From Tetracentron sinense (taxonomy: Eukaryota; Streptophyta; Magnoliopsida; Trochodendrales; Trochodendraceae), in contig CM026562.1 in NCBI GenBank assembly GCA_015143295.1, positions 11,250,041 to 11,314,040 of the forward strand: a DNA stretch of 64,000 nt, read 5' to 3'. The translations under genes and the position numbers were made by a program. Below the pieces are notes generated by a model. It worked only from the letters and a program-made list of their open reading frames with translations, did not search any database and was not told where the DNA came from. Positions 46,735-58,738 of this stretch are shown here, piece after piece; position 1 is the first letter of the stretch; every line of letters starts with the position of its first letter.

Positions 46735-48242
46735 TGTTAGCCTATAGGTATCTACCATAGGTCTCCTTAGTGATTTTGATAATGACACAATAATATAATG
46801 AGATTTGTGTTACTAATGTTTCCATTGAGTTAATGTGATATTCAGTTTATGGAGAGTATTAGCAAATCATTCAAGATGAAAAGGCATGAAAATGACACCA
46901 TTTATGAGAAGAATTCAACATCAAGTCAAAAGCAAGCTATTGGATCAAGTTGGATAAATTTAAAGATCGTACAAATCCAAGTCATGAAGAAGAAGATTGA
47001 TCATGAAGTCAAAGAAGACAAATTCAATCAAGATCAAGATGAAGAATGAAGACTCTCTTAGAAAGGTTTAATGTTTTACATTTTGGTATGAGACTATTTA
47101 GGACTTTTGTAAAAAGTTCTCAAAGTTTGGTTGATTGAATGCTCAAAACCTAGATTGACCTTAGAAGCCTAAGACCAACATTGAATAACTTTCTAAGGCC
47201 CTCGGACATCATAAAGAATGACCAAAATCATGATAAAGATGATTCATAAGACCTTGGAATTCAATCCCATCATTAAGGTTAAGAAAAATAGATTTTATGC
47301 TGAAAATCAACCATCCAGTCGACTAAATGAACCATCCAGTCGACTAGATGAAGGCCAAGATTTTGATCTAGCCACTGGGTTCATCCAGTCAACTAGATCA
47401 CTCATCCAATCGACTAGATGCCTGGAGACAGGTGTTAAAAACCCTATAACGGTTATTTTTAAATGACTCTTTTGCATTCAATGTGTCTCCAATGGCTATA
47501 TCTTTGCAATGACTATAAATAGCGATGATTTATGAATTAGAATGTGATGATATATCAATCCAATCATCTACTCCAAAGCTTAGATTTCCAAATCTATTGA
47601 GTTAAACGTAAAATCTCAAAATCCCATATCTTGAGCTATTCAACTCCAATCGTTGGGAGATTTTCTGTGAGCTTTAGAGAGATCATTTAGCTTGTTTTAG
47701 AATCAAATTATGATTGTAAAACACTTCTCATCTAAGTGTATTGAAATCAAGAATCGGTGGATTCTTGTCCTTGAAACGGAGAGCTTTGTAAAGTCAAGAG
47801 AGAGTGTTCTCTTGTAAATAGGATTAATCTTCACCCGTAAGAAGATTGTAAAGGTCTAATCATCACCCGTAAGAGGATTGTAAAGGTTTGATCTTCACCT
47901 GGATGAAGATTGTAAAAGGTTTGGTCATCACTCGGAATAAGACTGTGCGAGTAAAATCGTGGTGAATCCTCTACTGGGTATAGCTTGAGGCAGGGACGTA
48001 GGCAGGATTGCCGAACGTCGTGAACAATATCTTGTATTTGCATTCTCTCTCCCTACTCTTGTGTTTTCATTCTCTCTCCCTAGTCTTTACTTTATTGCTT
48101 TGCATTGTTTGTGTAGAATTTCATAATTCATTTCCCTTTTAATTAGTATAATCGAAATTCCGCTTAAGGGATTAAGAAGATTTTTGAAATTGTCATAGAC
48201 CTTATTCACCCCCCCCTTCTAGGGTCGAATCCTTGGGCAACA
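46735..48242 (+). mobile_element. Solo LTR, SIRE-like, with 5-bp target duplication ATAAA
   Basis: It starts TGTTAGCC and ends GGGCAACA, 1508 bases, flanked by ATAAA at 46730-46734 and 48243-48247. No internal region accompanies it, so it is the product of recombination between two LTRs. Inside are a GTCGAC palindrome cluster (47318-47425), a TATA box (47513) and the AGACCTTATTCACCC end motif with a C run. Confidence 0.85.
47318..47425 (+). promoter_or_regulatory. GTCGAC-centred palindrome cluster and TATA box
   Basis: ATCCAGTCGACTAGAT and variants (CCAGTCGACTAAATG, CCAGTCAACTAGATC, CCAATCGACTAGATG) give four sites in 108 bases. CTATAAATAG follows at 47513-47522, about 90 bases downstream. 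Confidence 0.8.
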
Positions 48243-48540
48243 ATAAAGTCAACATATGCAAAAATAAACAAGGTGATCGTCGTAAATAGTAATATTACAC
48301 AAATATCCCATCCACGATGTTGGGTATCATCTAATGGCTGAGTAGCGTCTGTATCATACGATGAATATCTGGGCATTTTGTTCACTTCCCGCCCAAAGTT
48401 ATTCATAAAACCTTCCATTCTTGACACAGTGCTTTGCAGAGCATAAATCATAGCCCTCTGTGACTTCATCATCACCACAAGCTCCGCCTAGTGAGCATCA
48501 AATGCGATTTCTCGATCTTGGGATTCATGAAAGCCATTGA
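48243..48540 (-). pseudogene. C-terminal fragment of an unidentified gene with a membrane anchor
   Basis: The minus strand reads ESQDREIAFDAH, one stop, AELVVMMKSQRAMIYALQ, STVSRMEGFMNNFGREVNK, an acidic/polar linker, then GWDICVILLFTTITLFIFAY and VDF. The hydrophobic stretch of about 20 residues close to the C-terminus looks like a tail anchor, and the preceding part is helical. I do not recognise the family. The solo LTR at 46735-48242 is inserted seven codons before the old stop: across the target duplication the frame continues MWIDTL and then stops at about 46710. The right side runs into the 230-bp tandem repeat, so upstream exons are lost or distant. Confidence 0.45.
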
Positions 48541-48691
48541 GATTTCTAAATAACCCACATGGTAATTGTTTTCAAAGCCATTGAGAAATATGATTTTTAA
48601 TGGAAAGTCAGCTTGTTTTCTAAGCCATGCATTGAGAAATATGAGTTTTAACGGAATGTCAGCTTCTTGATTTTTTAGCATCCCTTCAAAC

Positions 48692-50006
48692 TGTTAGCCT
48701 CAAGGTTACAACTCTAAGTACCCTTAATAGTTTCGATGATAACAAAATAATTGAATGATTTTAATGGTACTAATATTTCCATTTAAAATGTGTAATTTCA
48801 GAGAAAAAGAATATTAAACTCATCATTCAAGATATGAAGAATTGAAGAGTTCAACCACTCAAGGTCATCAAGATCAAAGTCTAAGTACTAGTCACTTCAA
48901 GGGAAAAAGTTTCAAGGACTCAAGCCAATTCATGAAGTCAAGTCAAAACTGAAGCTCCATAAGTTCCATGACAAGATTATCACTCAATGAAGACTAGTGT
49001 CAAAGTCTAGGACCTTGTAAAATCCTCAAGACATTGAAAATGATTGCTCAAAGGTTACCTAGATAGACCCTACGAGACTTAGAATAATTTGGACATCATT
49101 CTTAGGGCCTAAAAATATTTAAAATGATAATATTAAGATTGCCTAAAAACCACAACACCATTCTCATCACGTTGGTCTTATTATAGATGAGTTCCCTGAA
49201 ATTTTTCAATGGACTCGTCGATGAGTGGAATGACAGAAAATTGATCAATTGCTTACTGTTTCCACTCGGCGACATCTTTGGGTTTTTCCATACTCACTCG
49301 TTGACAATTGTATGCGGAAAATGTCTACAACGGCTAGTTCGCATTAATTGTGCTCTCAACGGCAATCACCATATTGATTGCTCAACTATAAATAGAGCTT
49401 ATTTATGAACTAAATAGAAGATTCTAACACTATTCATTCATACTTTGATTATTCAATACTCTCCAGCAATCAATACTCTGTTTTTACATTGAATACCTAG
49501 AATCTCAATCCCTCATTCTTTGAGCATTTAATTCCAATCAATATTGAGTGATTATTAGCTTTGTATTTCATTCTTATCTAGCTCAGTTAGGAGTTTTGAA
49601 ATTCGGATTTCATATCCAACAAAAATTCTGTTTAAGCTAAAGTCAAGAATCGAGGATTCTTGCACCATTTGAGAAGAAGGTCTTCTTGTATCCAAGAAAG
49701 GGTTTCTCTTGAAAGGGTTAGATTCTAAGCCTGTGATTATAAAGGCTTACTCTCTGCCCATAAAGAAGAGTGCGATTAGTAGAATCGTGGGAAAATCCTT
49801 AAAGAGGGAAGCTTAAAGGTGGGGACGTAGGCAAGTTGCTGAATCCTGATAACATATCTTATGTCTGGTATCTTTGTCTCTCTCTCTATATTTATCTTTG
49901 TTTATTGTTGGTATATATAGCATTAGATTTTAATTCCACAAAAATCAGTTAGATAAAATTTTTAAATTGCCATTGACCCTAATCCCCCCCCCCCCCCCCC
50001 CCCCCC
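48692..50006 (+). mobile_element. Solo LTR, SIRE-like, inside the 230-bp repeat, ending in a C run
   Basis: It starts TGTTAGCC and is flanked by CAAAC at 48687-48691 and 50007-50011. Removing the LTR and one CAAAC restores a normal repeat unit (CCCTTCAAACTTGTAATG). The right end is a run of about 24 C (49984-50007) in place of the usual CACCCCCC...GGCCAACA, so the last 30 or so bases of the LTR are missing. A TATA box lies at 49386-49395. Confidence 0.8.
49200..49310 (+). promoter_or_regulatory. ACTCGTCGATGAGT-type palindrome cluster
   Basis: GACTCGTCGATGAGTGG, CCACTCGGCGACATC and CACTCGTTGACAATT occur within 110 bases, and CTATAAATAG follows at 49386. The sites are more decayed than in the other LTRs. 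Confidence 0.6.
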
Positions 50007-51252
50007 CAAACTTGTAATGTAGGACAATGGGTAAAGAATTTAACACTTTTTCAATTTTTTTCTTTTTATGTCATTTCCTCTTAGTGACTCTGGCTTGTAA
50101 TAGGAAAAGTTTTGATAGCATCCTTATATTTTTCTAAGTAGTCCGTCCACATGGTAATTGTTTTCTAAAGCCATTGGGAATTATGAGTTTTAATGGAATG
50201 TCAGCTTCTTGGTTAGTTAGCATCTCTTTCAACTTTTAATGTAAGACAAAGGGTAAGGCCTTTCACACTTTTCTAGCTTTGTCTTTTTTATACCTTCTAA
50301 GGTCATTTCCTCCGACAGACTCTGGCTTGCAATAGGGAAATTATTGTTAGCATCCCTATATTTTTCTAAGTACCCCACATGGTAATTGTTTTCTAAGCCA
50401 TTGAGAAATATGAGTTTTGATGAAATGTTAACTTCTTGGTTTGCTAACATCCCTTCTAACATGTAATGCAGGACAAAGGGTAAAAAAGCCTTTAACACTT
50501 TTCCCAACTTTGTCTTTTTTACACCTTCTAAGTTCATTTCCTCCTACGGACTCCAGCTTGTAATAGGGAAAGTATTGTTAGCATCCTTATATTTTTCTAA
50601 GTACCCCACATGGTAATTATTTTCTTTGCTATTGAGATATATGTTTTAATGGAATGTCAGCTTCTTGATTTGTTAGCATCACTTCCAACTTGTAGTGCAG
50701 GACAGAGGGTAATCCTGTAACACTTTTCCCAGCTTAGTCCTTTTTCTACCTTCTAAAGTAATTTCCTACTACAGAATCTGGCTTGTAATTGGGAAATTAT
50801 TGTTAGCATCCGTATATTTTTCCAAGTACCCCACATGATAATTGTTTTTGAAGCCATTGAAAAATATGAGTTTTATTGGAATGTTAGCTTCTTTGTTTGT
50901 TAGTATCCCTTCCAACTTGTGATGTAGGAGAAAGGATTTAGCCTTTAACACTTTTCTCAGCTTTGTCTTTTTTAAGACTTCTAAGGTCATTTCCTCCTAT
51001 AGAATCTGGTCTATAATAGAGAAATTATTGTTAGCATCCCTATATTTTTCCAAGTACCCCCACATGATAATTGTTTTATACGCCATTGAGAAATATAAGT
51101 TCTATTCGAATGTCATTTTCACGGTTTGTTAGCATCCCTTCCAACTTATAATGTAGTACAAATGGTAAGGCCATCAAAACTTTTCTCAGTTTTCTTTTTT
51201 ATACCTTCTAATAGGGATTATTCTTAGCATCCCTGTATTTTTCTAAGTACCC

Positions 51253-51990
51253 TATAAGCACCCAATTTTTATACCTCTTCCTAATCAGGGTTAACCATCT
51301 TAACCATGGTTAATACCTTCAAACCATAGGACAAACCCTAGTAAAGCCTTAATCAAACCCTAGGCAAACCCTAGATCAAACCTAAGCAAACCCTAGGCTT
51401 AACCTTAGGTCAAAACCCTAGGGCCCAAGGCCCATTTTTAGGCCCAGAGACCCAAAACCTACAACCAGACTACCCTATTGACCCAAGCATGGGCCCACAA
51501 GCCTTAGATGACCGTTGGTGGGGGGCCCACATGCAGAATTTGAAAAATCAATTAATTGAGATAATAACATTACCACAATTTCCAATTTTGACAAAAGCTA
51601 CAGTGTCCCTACCTAATAGTGACTGGGTTGGAGTTTTAGCAAAAGCCAGGTAATGGCAATAATAACATTACCGATATTATTTTTTTAGCTTAGAACATGA
51701 ATGGCTATACTAGAATTACCATCATTCCTGAAGTTTGCATGAAACCTGTTGGCACCCCCCCCCGGACTCCCCCAGCTCTACCTCCCTAGGGTCCTCCACC
51801 TTGTTTAATATCCATAAACTACCCTAGGTCCCCCTTAGCCTATAAATACAAGCCCTCCCAAAGCTTTAAACGGATTCCAAAAAATCATTAGAAAAACTCT
51901 AAAATTTCTGAGAAAACCTTCAAGCTAGCACTGTTAGGCCCTTATACCCATCCCGAGAGTGCAACAATGGTGTGCTTACAGTTAGCTAGT
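51253..51990 (+). mobile_element. LTR fragment related to 28338-30449, plus strand
   Basis: It starts TATAAGCACCCAATTTTTAT and carries AACCATGGTTAA, a CCTAGG-type short repeat (51330-51420), GGCCCAAGGCCC blocks, decayed TGGCAATAA/TTACCGAT hairpins (51560-51730), and a TATA box CCTATAAATACAAG (51838). The downstream half of the LTR is absent or unrecognisable. Confidence 0.6.
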
Positions 51991-54289
51991 ATTTAGTTTT
52001 ACCCTGCCCTGACATACTTGAAACAACAAAAACATATGGAATGGTGTGCACCTATTTAGGAATTTGAGAACATAGCAAAATGCAGACTATGTCATAGTGG
52101 GAACATATTTTGAATAATCTAAATGCCACTACTAATCTAAGGGGAAATCCTTGGTGTGTGTCCACAAGAGAGTAAAGATGTTTAATCCCATTTGGATAAT
52201 ATTATCAAGAAATTGCAAAGGATATGATTAGATCATTAGAAGGCCAGATCCCACCTTATTGAATGATCATGGTATTGTGCAAAGTGTCTTGCATTTAGTT
52301 TGTTATGACTTCAGTACTGCACCCCTGGGCCTCGGGGAGGCCCTCTCGTTTCACTCATATCCTCTTCCACAGTCGAAGATTTTCTATTATAGTATTGCAC
52401 TTGTGCATCCGTACAGTCGCAAGGTTTTTTCGAGATTTCCTAATTATACTAGGAGTATTTCAAGTTGTCTCTAGGCCAGGTGTATAATATAATATTGGAT
52501 CTAATGTTTTCTATTCTGCATAGCACAAGTTTGGATGAGAGGATCTAATGTTTTCTATTATGCATAGCACAAGTTTGAATGAGAGGTTGTGAGAGAGTGG
52601 TTTATGTAATCTCTTTGTTTTAAACTAGTGAATGAGACAGCCTCTCTATGGATGTAACTTACATCAGGTGAATCACGTAAATATTGTGTGTTTTTGTGTG
52701 ATTTTGTTTTACTATTTGCAAGTTATTTTCACTGCACAAGGAAGACTCTGCATGGATGGTTAGGTTCGTCAAGTTTTGGAAATTTTCTCTTCTCGGAGAA
52801 GTTTATCCAAACAGGGCTGAAGAATGACCGATTTAATCAGATGCACTTCCGAATTTTCGAGTAGGGATAGACATTATAGCTAACGAGATTGGATTTGGGT
52901 CACACGTGTGCGTCTACACACTTCTTGTGTAGGGGACTTGGACAGAAATGAAGCACTTTAGCCCAAATTCTAGTCCAATTCACTGACTAATCACTAACGT
53001 AGAAATCAGACTGGATTGGATCAAGTTTACCTATTCTTTATTATATTAAACCCTGCTAATTAAGTACAAATATGTTTTTGAAATAAACTTCTACTAAATT
53101 CTGATGTTAAGTTTACCTTTGCAAGGGTGATTAAGCTAATCCTACATCGTACAGCTATATAGGGCTGTGTCCGTGGAGAGTCATAGAGGTTATACCCCTC
53201 TTTTTCATTGGAATCCGCCTAATGAGACCGTGCAGTCTCGAGGCAACCTGAAACTATTAGCTCTTGGGCGTGATTCTTAGGCGTCCAAAAATTTGGGATG
53301 CCCTAACATCCTAGCTGCTTACTCATCCGGTAAAAGGCGTTCTTTCTTCAGGTAAAATAACAACGTGATTCAATTTAAATAACATAATTAAGATTATTTT
53401 ACTTGAACCAATTCATTTGTATGATTCCCTCAAAATATCACGTTTCAGTTGAAATAACATGTTCAAACAAGTAGCAGGGACACTATTGCATCCCAAAAAA
53501 TTGGATGCTTTCAAATCCCGCATCCGTCCATCCGGTCACTGGTTTACCCATGGCCTGGTGGTCAAAGAAGCTTTATCCTTTTCATCAAGTAGAATAGACT
53601 TCTGTAATGTTGTTTCTGAGAAATGGCTTATCAAGAGTAACTCCTGTTTTCAAAAAACTGTGCTAGAATCATTCGGTTTCATGTAAATCTGGAGAAATCC
53701 AAGTGTTCGAACCTAAGTAACCCGCGGGAAGAATACTAGAGCATCAATTCTAATTATAGCATAGGGTCAGGAGGATCGCAGAGGGACAACTCAAATGTTG
53801 GATTGAGATGGCTACTGACAGAGGGATTTATTTTCTGGATGCCGATTTACAGCATAGTTCCAGCATCAAAACTAATCACACTTATACTAAATGATGCAGA
53901 TTTTATAAATGTATTGTGCAGAAAGTTTTTAATCCAATTAACTATTTTCATAGAAAGAACAGTTACAGATATACTACTTTTCTTGCTTGTTCTTCACTCA
54001 GAAATTAAGATACACCCTGCTACTAAGCAAGGAAACAAAATGCAAAACAAAAAACTTATTGTGCTTATACTAACCGTGGCACAAAAAGAAAAAAGAAAAG
54101 AACAAAAATACTTCCTCGAGGGCAGCACAGCAAATCACATTCTCAAAAAGAAATGAAAAACTAAAATAAAATGAAGAAAAATGTTAAAATGAAAGAAAGG
54201 ATTATAGAGGATATGCTATATGCAGAAGTGTCAGGATGTACAAACGGCAAGACGTAAGACACTCTCCATCTCATCATCATTTTGGGTCA
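51991..54289. other. Non-coding DNA, no recognised feature
   Basis: I found no convincing gene, element end or array. A direct repeat of about 65 bases (GGATCTAATGTTTTCTATT...GCATAGCACAAGTTTG) lies at 52497-52585. Small open frames are not supported by any motif. Confidence 0.5.
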
Positions 54290-55148
54290 TTAGTTCCATG
54301 AAGGGGATGATGGTTTATACACGAAGCCTTGAGAAGATGTTGTCCCATAGCTCAAGTCGAGGTTGTGGAGCTGTTCCATGAGCTGGGAGCGCCGTTCCTT
54401 GAAGAAGTCGAGACGTGTTGTTAATTCTACCAAAGCGGAAGATGCTATTGATGGCTGCCTCAGGTATTCCATCCCCTGAAACATGCAACCCAGTGGACTG
54501 TCCTCGTCAGCAAGCATACATCTATAGGTGCATAGGATAGCCTCTCAGCTTTTTACCAAAGAAGAAACCGCCTTACCTCGGCTGCTCTTGATGTGGAAGG
54601 CATGGTCGCAGAATCAACAGCACAGAGCTCATTCACAGAAATGTTTGTGGATGCCTCAGTAATTTTTGCACCCGATGAACTCTCCTATAGCAATCCATTT
54701 GAAATGACATTTTAAGGATGGATTATGATGGGAGAAAAACACAATTGCAGTCCAGAAATGGAAAGGGAAGGCTTCAACTAAGATGCAATTCACACCCTCT
54801 TACAAATTACACAACCCTAATTCTTAAAACCATGCACAGATCCCCTTAAAAAACCATAATTGGCCCAGGATGTGCAAGAAACAAATAGGGGAAAATAGAT
54901 CGCTTAGAAGAGTGGACAGAACCTACTCAATCCATGCAAACATAAAAGAAGCCCAATGGAGAGATCCATTAGAACCATCCAGTTTTGAAATCGTACCAGG
55001 CATTCAAAGAAACTAAGAAAAACAGAACATTCAAATAAATTAAGATTGAAATATAGAGACAAGTTGGAAGAGACATACCTCACTTTTTTGTTTCCTTTCA
55101 TGATTACAGAAAGCAAGGGTCATATCAAAATCTTGCTGAAGAAACTTC
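54290..55148 (-). CDS. C-terminal exons of an unidentified plant protein
   Basis: Three minus-strand exons join in frame: 55079-55148 (KFLQQDFDMTLAFCNHERKQ), 54577-54684 (ESSGAKITEASTNISVNELC) and 54290-54541. The last reads AILCTYRCMLADEDSPLG, then SALVELTTRLDFFKERRSQL, ends GFVYKPSSPSWN and stops. It is helical and charged near the end, with no catalytic motif I recognise. The frame and splice sites look conserved, so this is or was a real gene; upstream exons were not found. The last intron is only 35 bases in this model. An alternative acceptor after TGTTTCAG at 54476 gives a 101-base intron, still in frame, but removes 22 residues. Function unknown. Confidence 0.55.
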
Positions 55149-55904
55149 CTGGAGATAAAGAATAACAAAGATTAATAAGGAGTAAAATATTTTATGGTCC
55201 TTTCTTACCTATTCCACTATAAGAAATCATATTGTAATTCCTAATTTGCATGACCTATGCTAATTGACTACAATGCAAGAGGGGAACATACACATCTTCA
55301 AATTCATCAAAAGATGGTCATGCGGGATGCATTTCAGACTGTTTAAAGATCAGAGCTATAACTACAAGTTTAGAAGTTTCCTGAACTAATTTAAGCTCAA
55401 GTAGGGAAATGCTTAAGCTTATTAGGTTGTACATTGGTTCACATGTTCCAACCCCCATGACACACAAGTCCCTGGAGAAATAACATGCCTCCTAGAAGTA
55501 ACTTGACCATTGCCTATTCTGTTTTACATAAATATGCCAAATTATTAAGTAAACAAGAATAAAATCCTGTATTGAACGGCAAAATCCTATTTGTTACCCT
55601 TAAGATATATCCTTCTTATGATTGCAGGGTAAATCCCAGTTGAGTACTTTATCACACATTACCATGCAACCAAGATAAATATTTTCATGAGGATGGAGAG
55701 ATTGAGGAAGTTGCTCATAAAGAAAAGCTGGGTGGCTAAAGTGGAGACGTGTTTTTAGAATACAAGTTCCAATCAAACTAAAAGGAAAATTTTTAGGACA
55801 TTGATAAGACTAACAATGTTTAATAGAATAGAATGTTGAGCTACCAAGAAGTAACATATTCATAGAATGAATATAGCCGAGATGCAGATGTTGAGATGGA
55901 TGAG
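55149..55904. other. Non-coding DNA upstream of the 54.3-kb gene fragment
   Basis: No further exons recognised on the minus strand; presumed intron or flank. Confidence 0.4.
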
Positions 55905-56355
55905 TACCTAGTTGTTAAAGGCGTCGCCTCAGGCGGTCACCTAGGTGACCAGACGCTCTACTGGGCTCAGGCGACTGGCCGCCTAGGCGGTCATTATTAA
56001 AAATCCGATATATATAATATTATTATTGTTTAAGGATATAAAGATTTAATTTATGTAAATATGGTAGTTTGGTAAACATACTTCTCAATGTCTTTTACCA
56101 TATAATATGTCAGGGCTTGCATATCCAACAACAAAAAAAAGATTATAGAAGAAGAAAAAAGAGACGAACAGTGTCAAGTATGTTCCCTCATGTTACCGTG
56201 TCCTCTCTCTAGCTCAATGGGTGAACCAATTGGTCTCGCTCCCTTTGTTTGTGGGTAGATCATATGCTTCCCCTTTGTTTGTGCGTTTTTATAGGCGTAG
56301 TCCAGGCAACCGTAGGCATACAACTGGGCTCAAGCGGCTCAATAACAAAAAAAAA
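55905..56355. mobile_element. MITE-like element with GGCG-rich ends
   Basis: The left end reads GTTGTTAAAGGCGTCGCCTC followed by AGGCGGTCACCTAGGTGACC. The right end, read on the minus strand, is GTTATTGAGCCGCTTGAGCC. The ends match imperfectly as inverted repeats. No coding sequence; class assignment is uncertain (hAT or Mutator type). Confidence 0.5.
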
Positions 56356-56365
56356 GGTCTTTAAA

Positions 56366-58493
56366 TGTTGGACATATATGCCCTCGAAAGCCAATAAGAA
56401 ACTTTTCTATGTTGATTAGACAAGCATCATATTCACACAACCAACTATAAAGGGTATTTATATTAATTATTGTCTCATATGATGAAGACATAAAGTTCCA
56501 TAGGTAACATTGTAGGAAAATCATGAAAAGATTGCGAGGAGATATGATTTTCTGGTTCCTTGTAAACCTAATATTGTTCGAAACCTCTAGAGTACTGGTT
56601 GGGCACCGTACTTCATCATGGCTTGCACATGTGTAGTTCTATGAGATAGTGTGATGAATCTCATTCACAGAGAGTGGTGACTCTTGACTAACATGTGAGT
56701 ATATGTAGTAAATACATAATACTGAACGGGGTCACTAGTGGATACCCTCTGAAATACACTGTCAGATTGTATTAGGGTTATCCATTTGACAAATTGTCCT
56801 TAGACCTGAGAGGTTAACATCTTCTCAAACATCTGTCTATATGGCTTTGATGTGCCAATCGGCAATGTCCAATACACAGGACTAACTCCGGGTATGTTGA
56901 GTCATGTACACAATGTTTGGAGAAGTGTAAATACTCAATAAGGAATCCACAACTCCTTAATTGGAGATAATGATATCAAGGTGATACTTGTTGAACTGAA
57001 CTGTTAAATCCAGTAATAGTGCTTTTCGGTAAAAATGGTTTTTATCGAAGTTGATATTTTTCAATATGAAAAAGTATATATAAATATATGTGTCAGTTCT
57101 TTTCTAATGTTTCTTCAAAAGTGTTTTAGAGGTTCAGTTCAATGAAAAAGTAATCATGAGAAAGGGTTCTATTCATAAGCTAGGGACTAGACAGTTGAAT
57201 TGTTCCAATACCGGAAGCTTACAAGTGATATCGGAATGTGAAATGATTTATTTGTAAATATATTGTGAGATAGTACTTACAAGTAATTCTCTAATTTCTG
57301 GAGGTTAGTCACATTGTGTTAATGGACATTAATGTGATTGGTGGAAGTCCAGGGAAATAGATGAAATTCTATAATCTTAATAGAGTGATAGGAAAGGTGT
57401 TTCCTAGTAACAATGCTTTAGCCAAAAGGTTGAGTACTTGGTCCCACAATTGGAAATAGGAGATCCCTTTAGATCCCACACACAAGGACCTTCTTAAAGT
57501 ATTTAATTTAATTATTAATTAATTTCTCTAAGTAATCACTATATGGTATAGTGAAGCTCTAAAAGGTGGAATCACATTGGATGTGAAAAACCAAATGGGT
57601 AGGACCCATTGGGGATTTTGTTAAAAGAATCAAAAATTGACCTTAGGGTTTGTGAAACCCTAAGGAGCGTGTGGAGTGGGGCCCGCCTAAGGTGAGACGC
57701 CCACTTCAAGGAGAGACCTATTATTAATTAGTTTCTAATTAACCAAACTTCTTATTGGATAAGGTTTGTTAGTTAGTTAGTTAGTTACTAATTAAAGATT
57801 CCCTATTTGTTAGGGATTCCATTAGTTTCTTGCTAATTAATGAATCCTAATTGAATTAGGATAAAGATAAGATTAGTTGGACACTACTGGATAAAGTTAG
57901 TTTCTATTTATGATTAATTCTAATTAATTAGGAGAAATCAAGAATAGAAAGAATTGAGGAATCCTTATTAGATAAGGATTAGGAGTCTTGAGTTGCAAGC
58001 AACCCAAGATTCCCTATATAAAGGGTGGACGTCCAAGGCTTGGGGATAATAATAAAAATTTCCATAATTTTTATTCCTCTCCTCCCTCCCTCAATACCTC
58101 ACGCCCCTCTCTCTCCCCTCTAAGGTGTACGGTCACCTCTCCCCGTTTTCTTCTTCTATTTGTTTTCTAGTTTGAAAATAAAGAAGAAGAATATCAAGGA
58201 TCTTGTGAATCAAGAAAGAGTTCTTGATAATAAAGATTGGATCTTTATTTCAAGATCCTAGAACTGGAAATTTGGAAGGGTCATTAGCTTCCATTAGAGA
58301 AAGTTTTAAAGGAAAAAGAAGGTTCGTGTGAATCGACAGGAGACTTGACACTTGTGAAGTTTTGCGAGTACTATTCTAACGTGGATTTGACTTAACAATT
58401 TCAAAGTCACAAAGGTGATTGTTATTCCAACCTTCATTGAATAAAATCAATTAGAATCTTAGTCAGATCTTAAGATTCGATGTATGCCCCCCA
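56366..58493 (+). mobile_element. Copia LTR, about 2.1 kb, probably solo
   Basis: It starts TGTTGGACATATATGCCC and probably ends ATGTATGCCCCCCA. Its first 590 bases match the minus-strand fragment at 41249-41837. No internal region adjoins it. A plain five-base target duplication is not seen with these borders, so the ends may be off by a few bases. Confidence 0.6.
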
Positions 58494-58738
58494 AGAACTG
58501 TTTTTCTAAAATTAGAAAGTGGCATACTTTCATTAAATATCCCAAATTCTCTCTAAGCCCCACAAAACTCCTATAAACTCATATTTAAAGGGGTCTTTCA
58601 TAATTTAAATAAGTATAAGCCCCATAATTATATATATTACTCCTTATATATTTTTATTACTTTCCTCGAGTATAATCGAGAAGGAAGAAAGAAGAAAGGA
58701 GAGTATGAGTTATGACATCTCTCTCTCCTCCCCCATGG

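Larger units (their letters stand above)
48530..51252. repeat. 230-bp tandem repeat, about six copies, interrupted by a solo LTR
   Basis: Units contain CCACATGGTAATTGTTTTC, CCATTGAGAAATATGAGTTT, AATGTCAGCTTCTTGG, TTAGCATCCCTTCCAACTTG and TAGCATCCCTATATTTTTC. TAGCATCCCTTCCAAC-like markers lie near 48677, 50217, 50445, 50682, 50902 and 51132 (spacing 220-237 once the LTR is set aside). The LTR at 48692-50006 splits one unit; the LTR at 51253 cuts the right end. Confidence 0.85.

Noticed and set aside
52300..52500. Two overlapping open frames of 60-71 codons with GC-rich sequence
   Set aside because: No recognisable motif, two phases open at once and no splice or promoter context; probably chance.
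53100..53345. A SINE or structured RNA gene in the GC-richer stretch around 53160-53290
   Set aside because: No A/B-box pair, tail or clear fold could be supported by eye.
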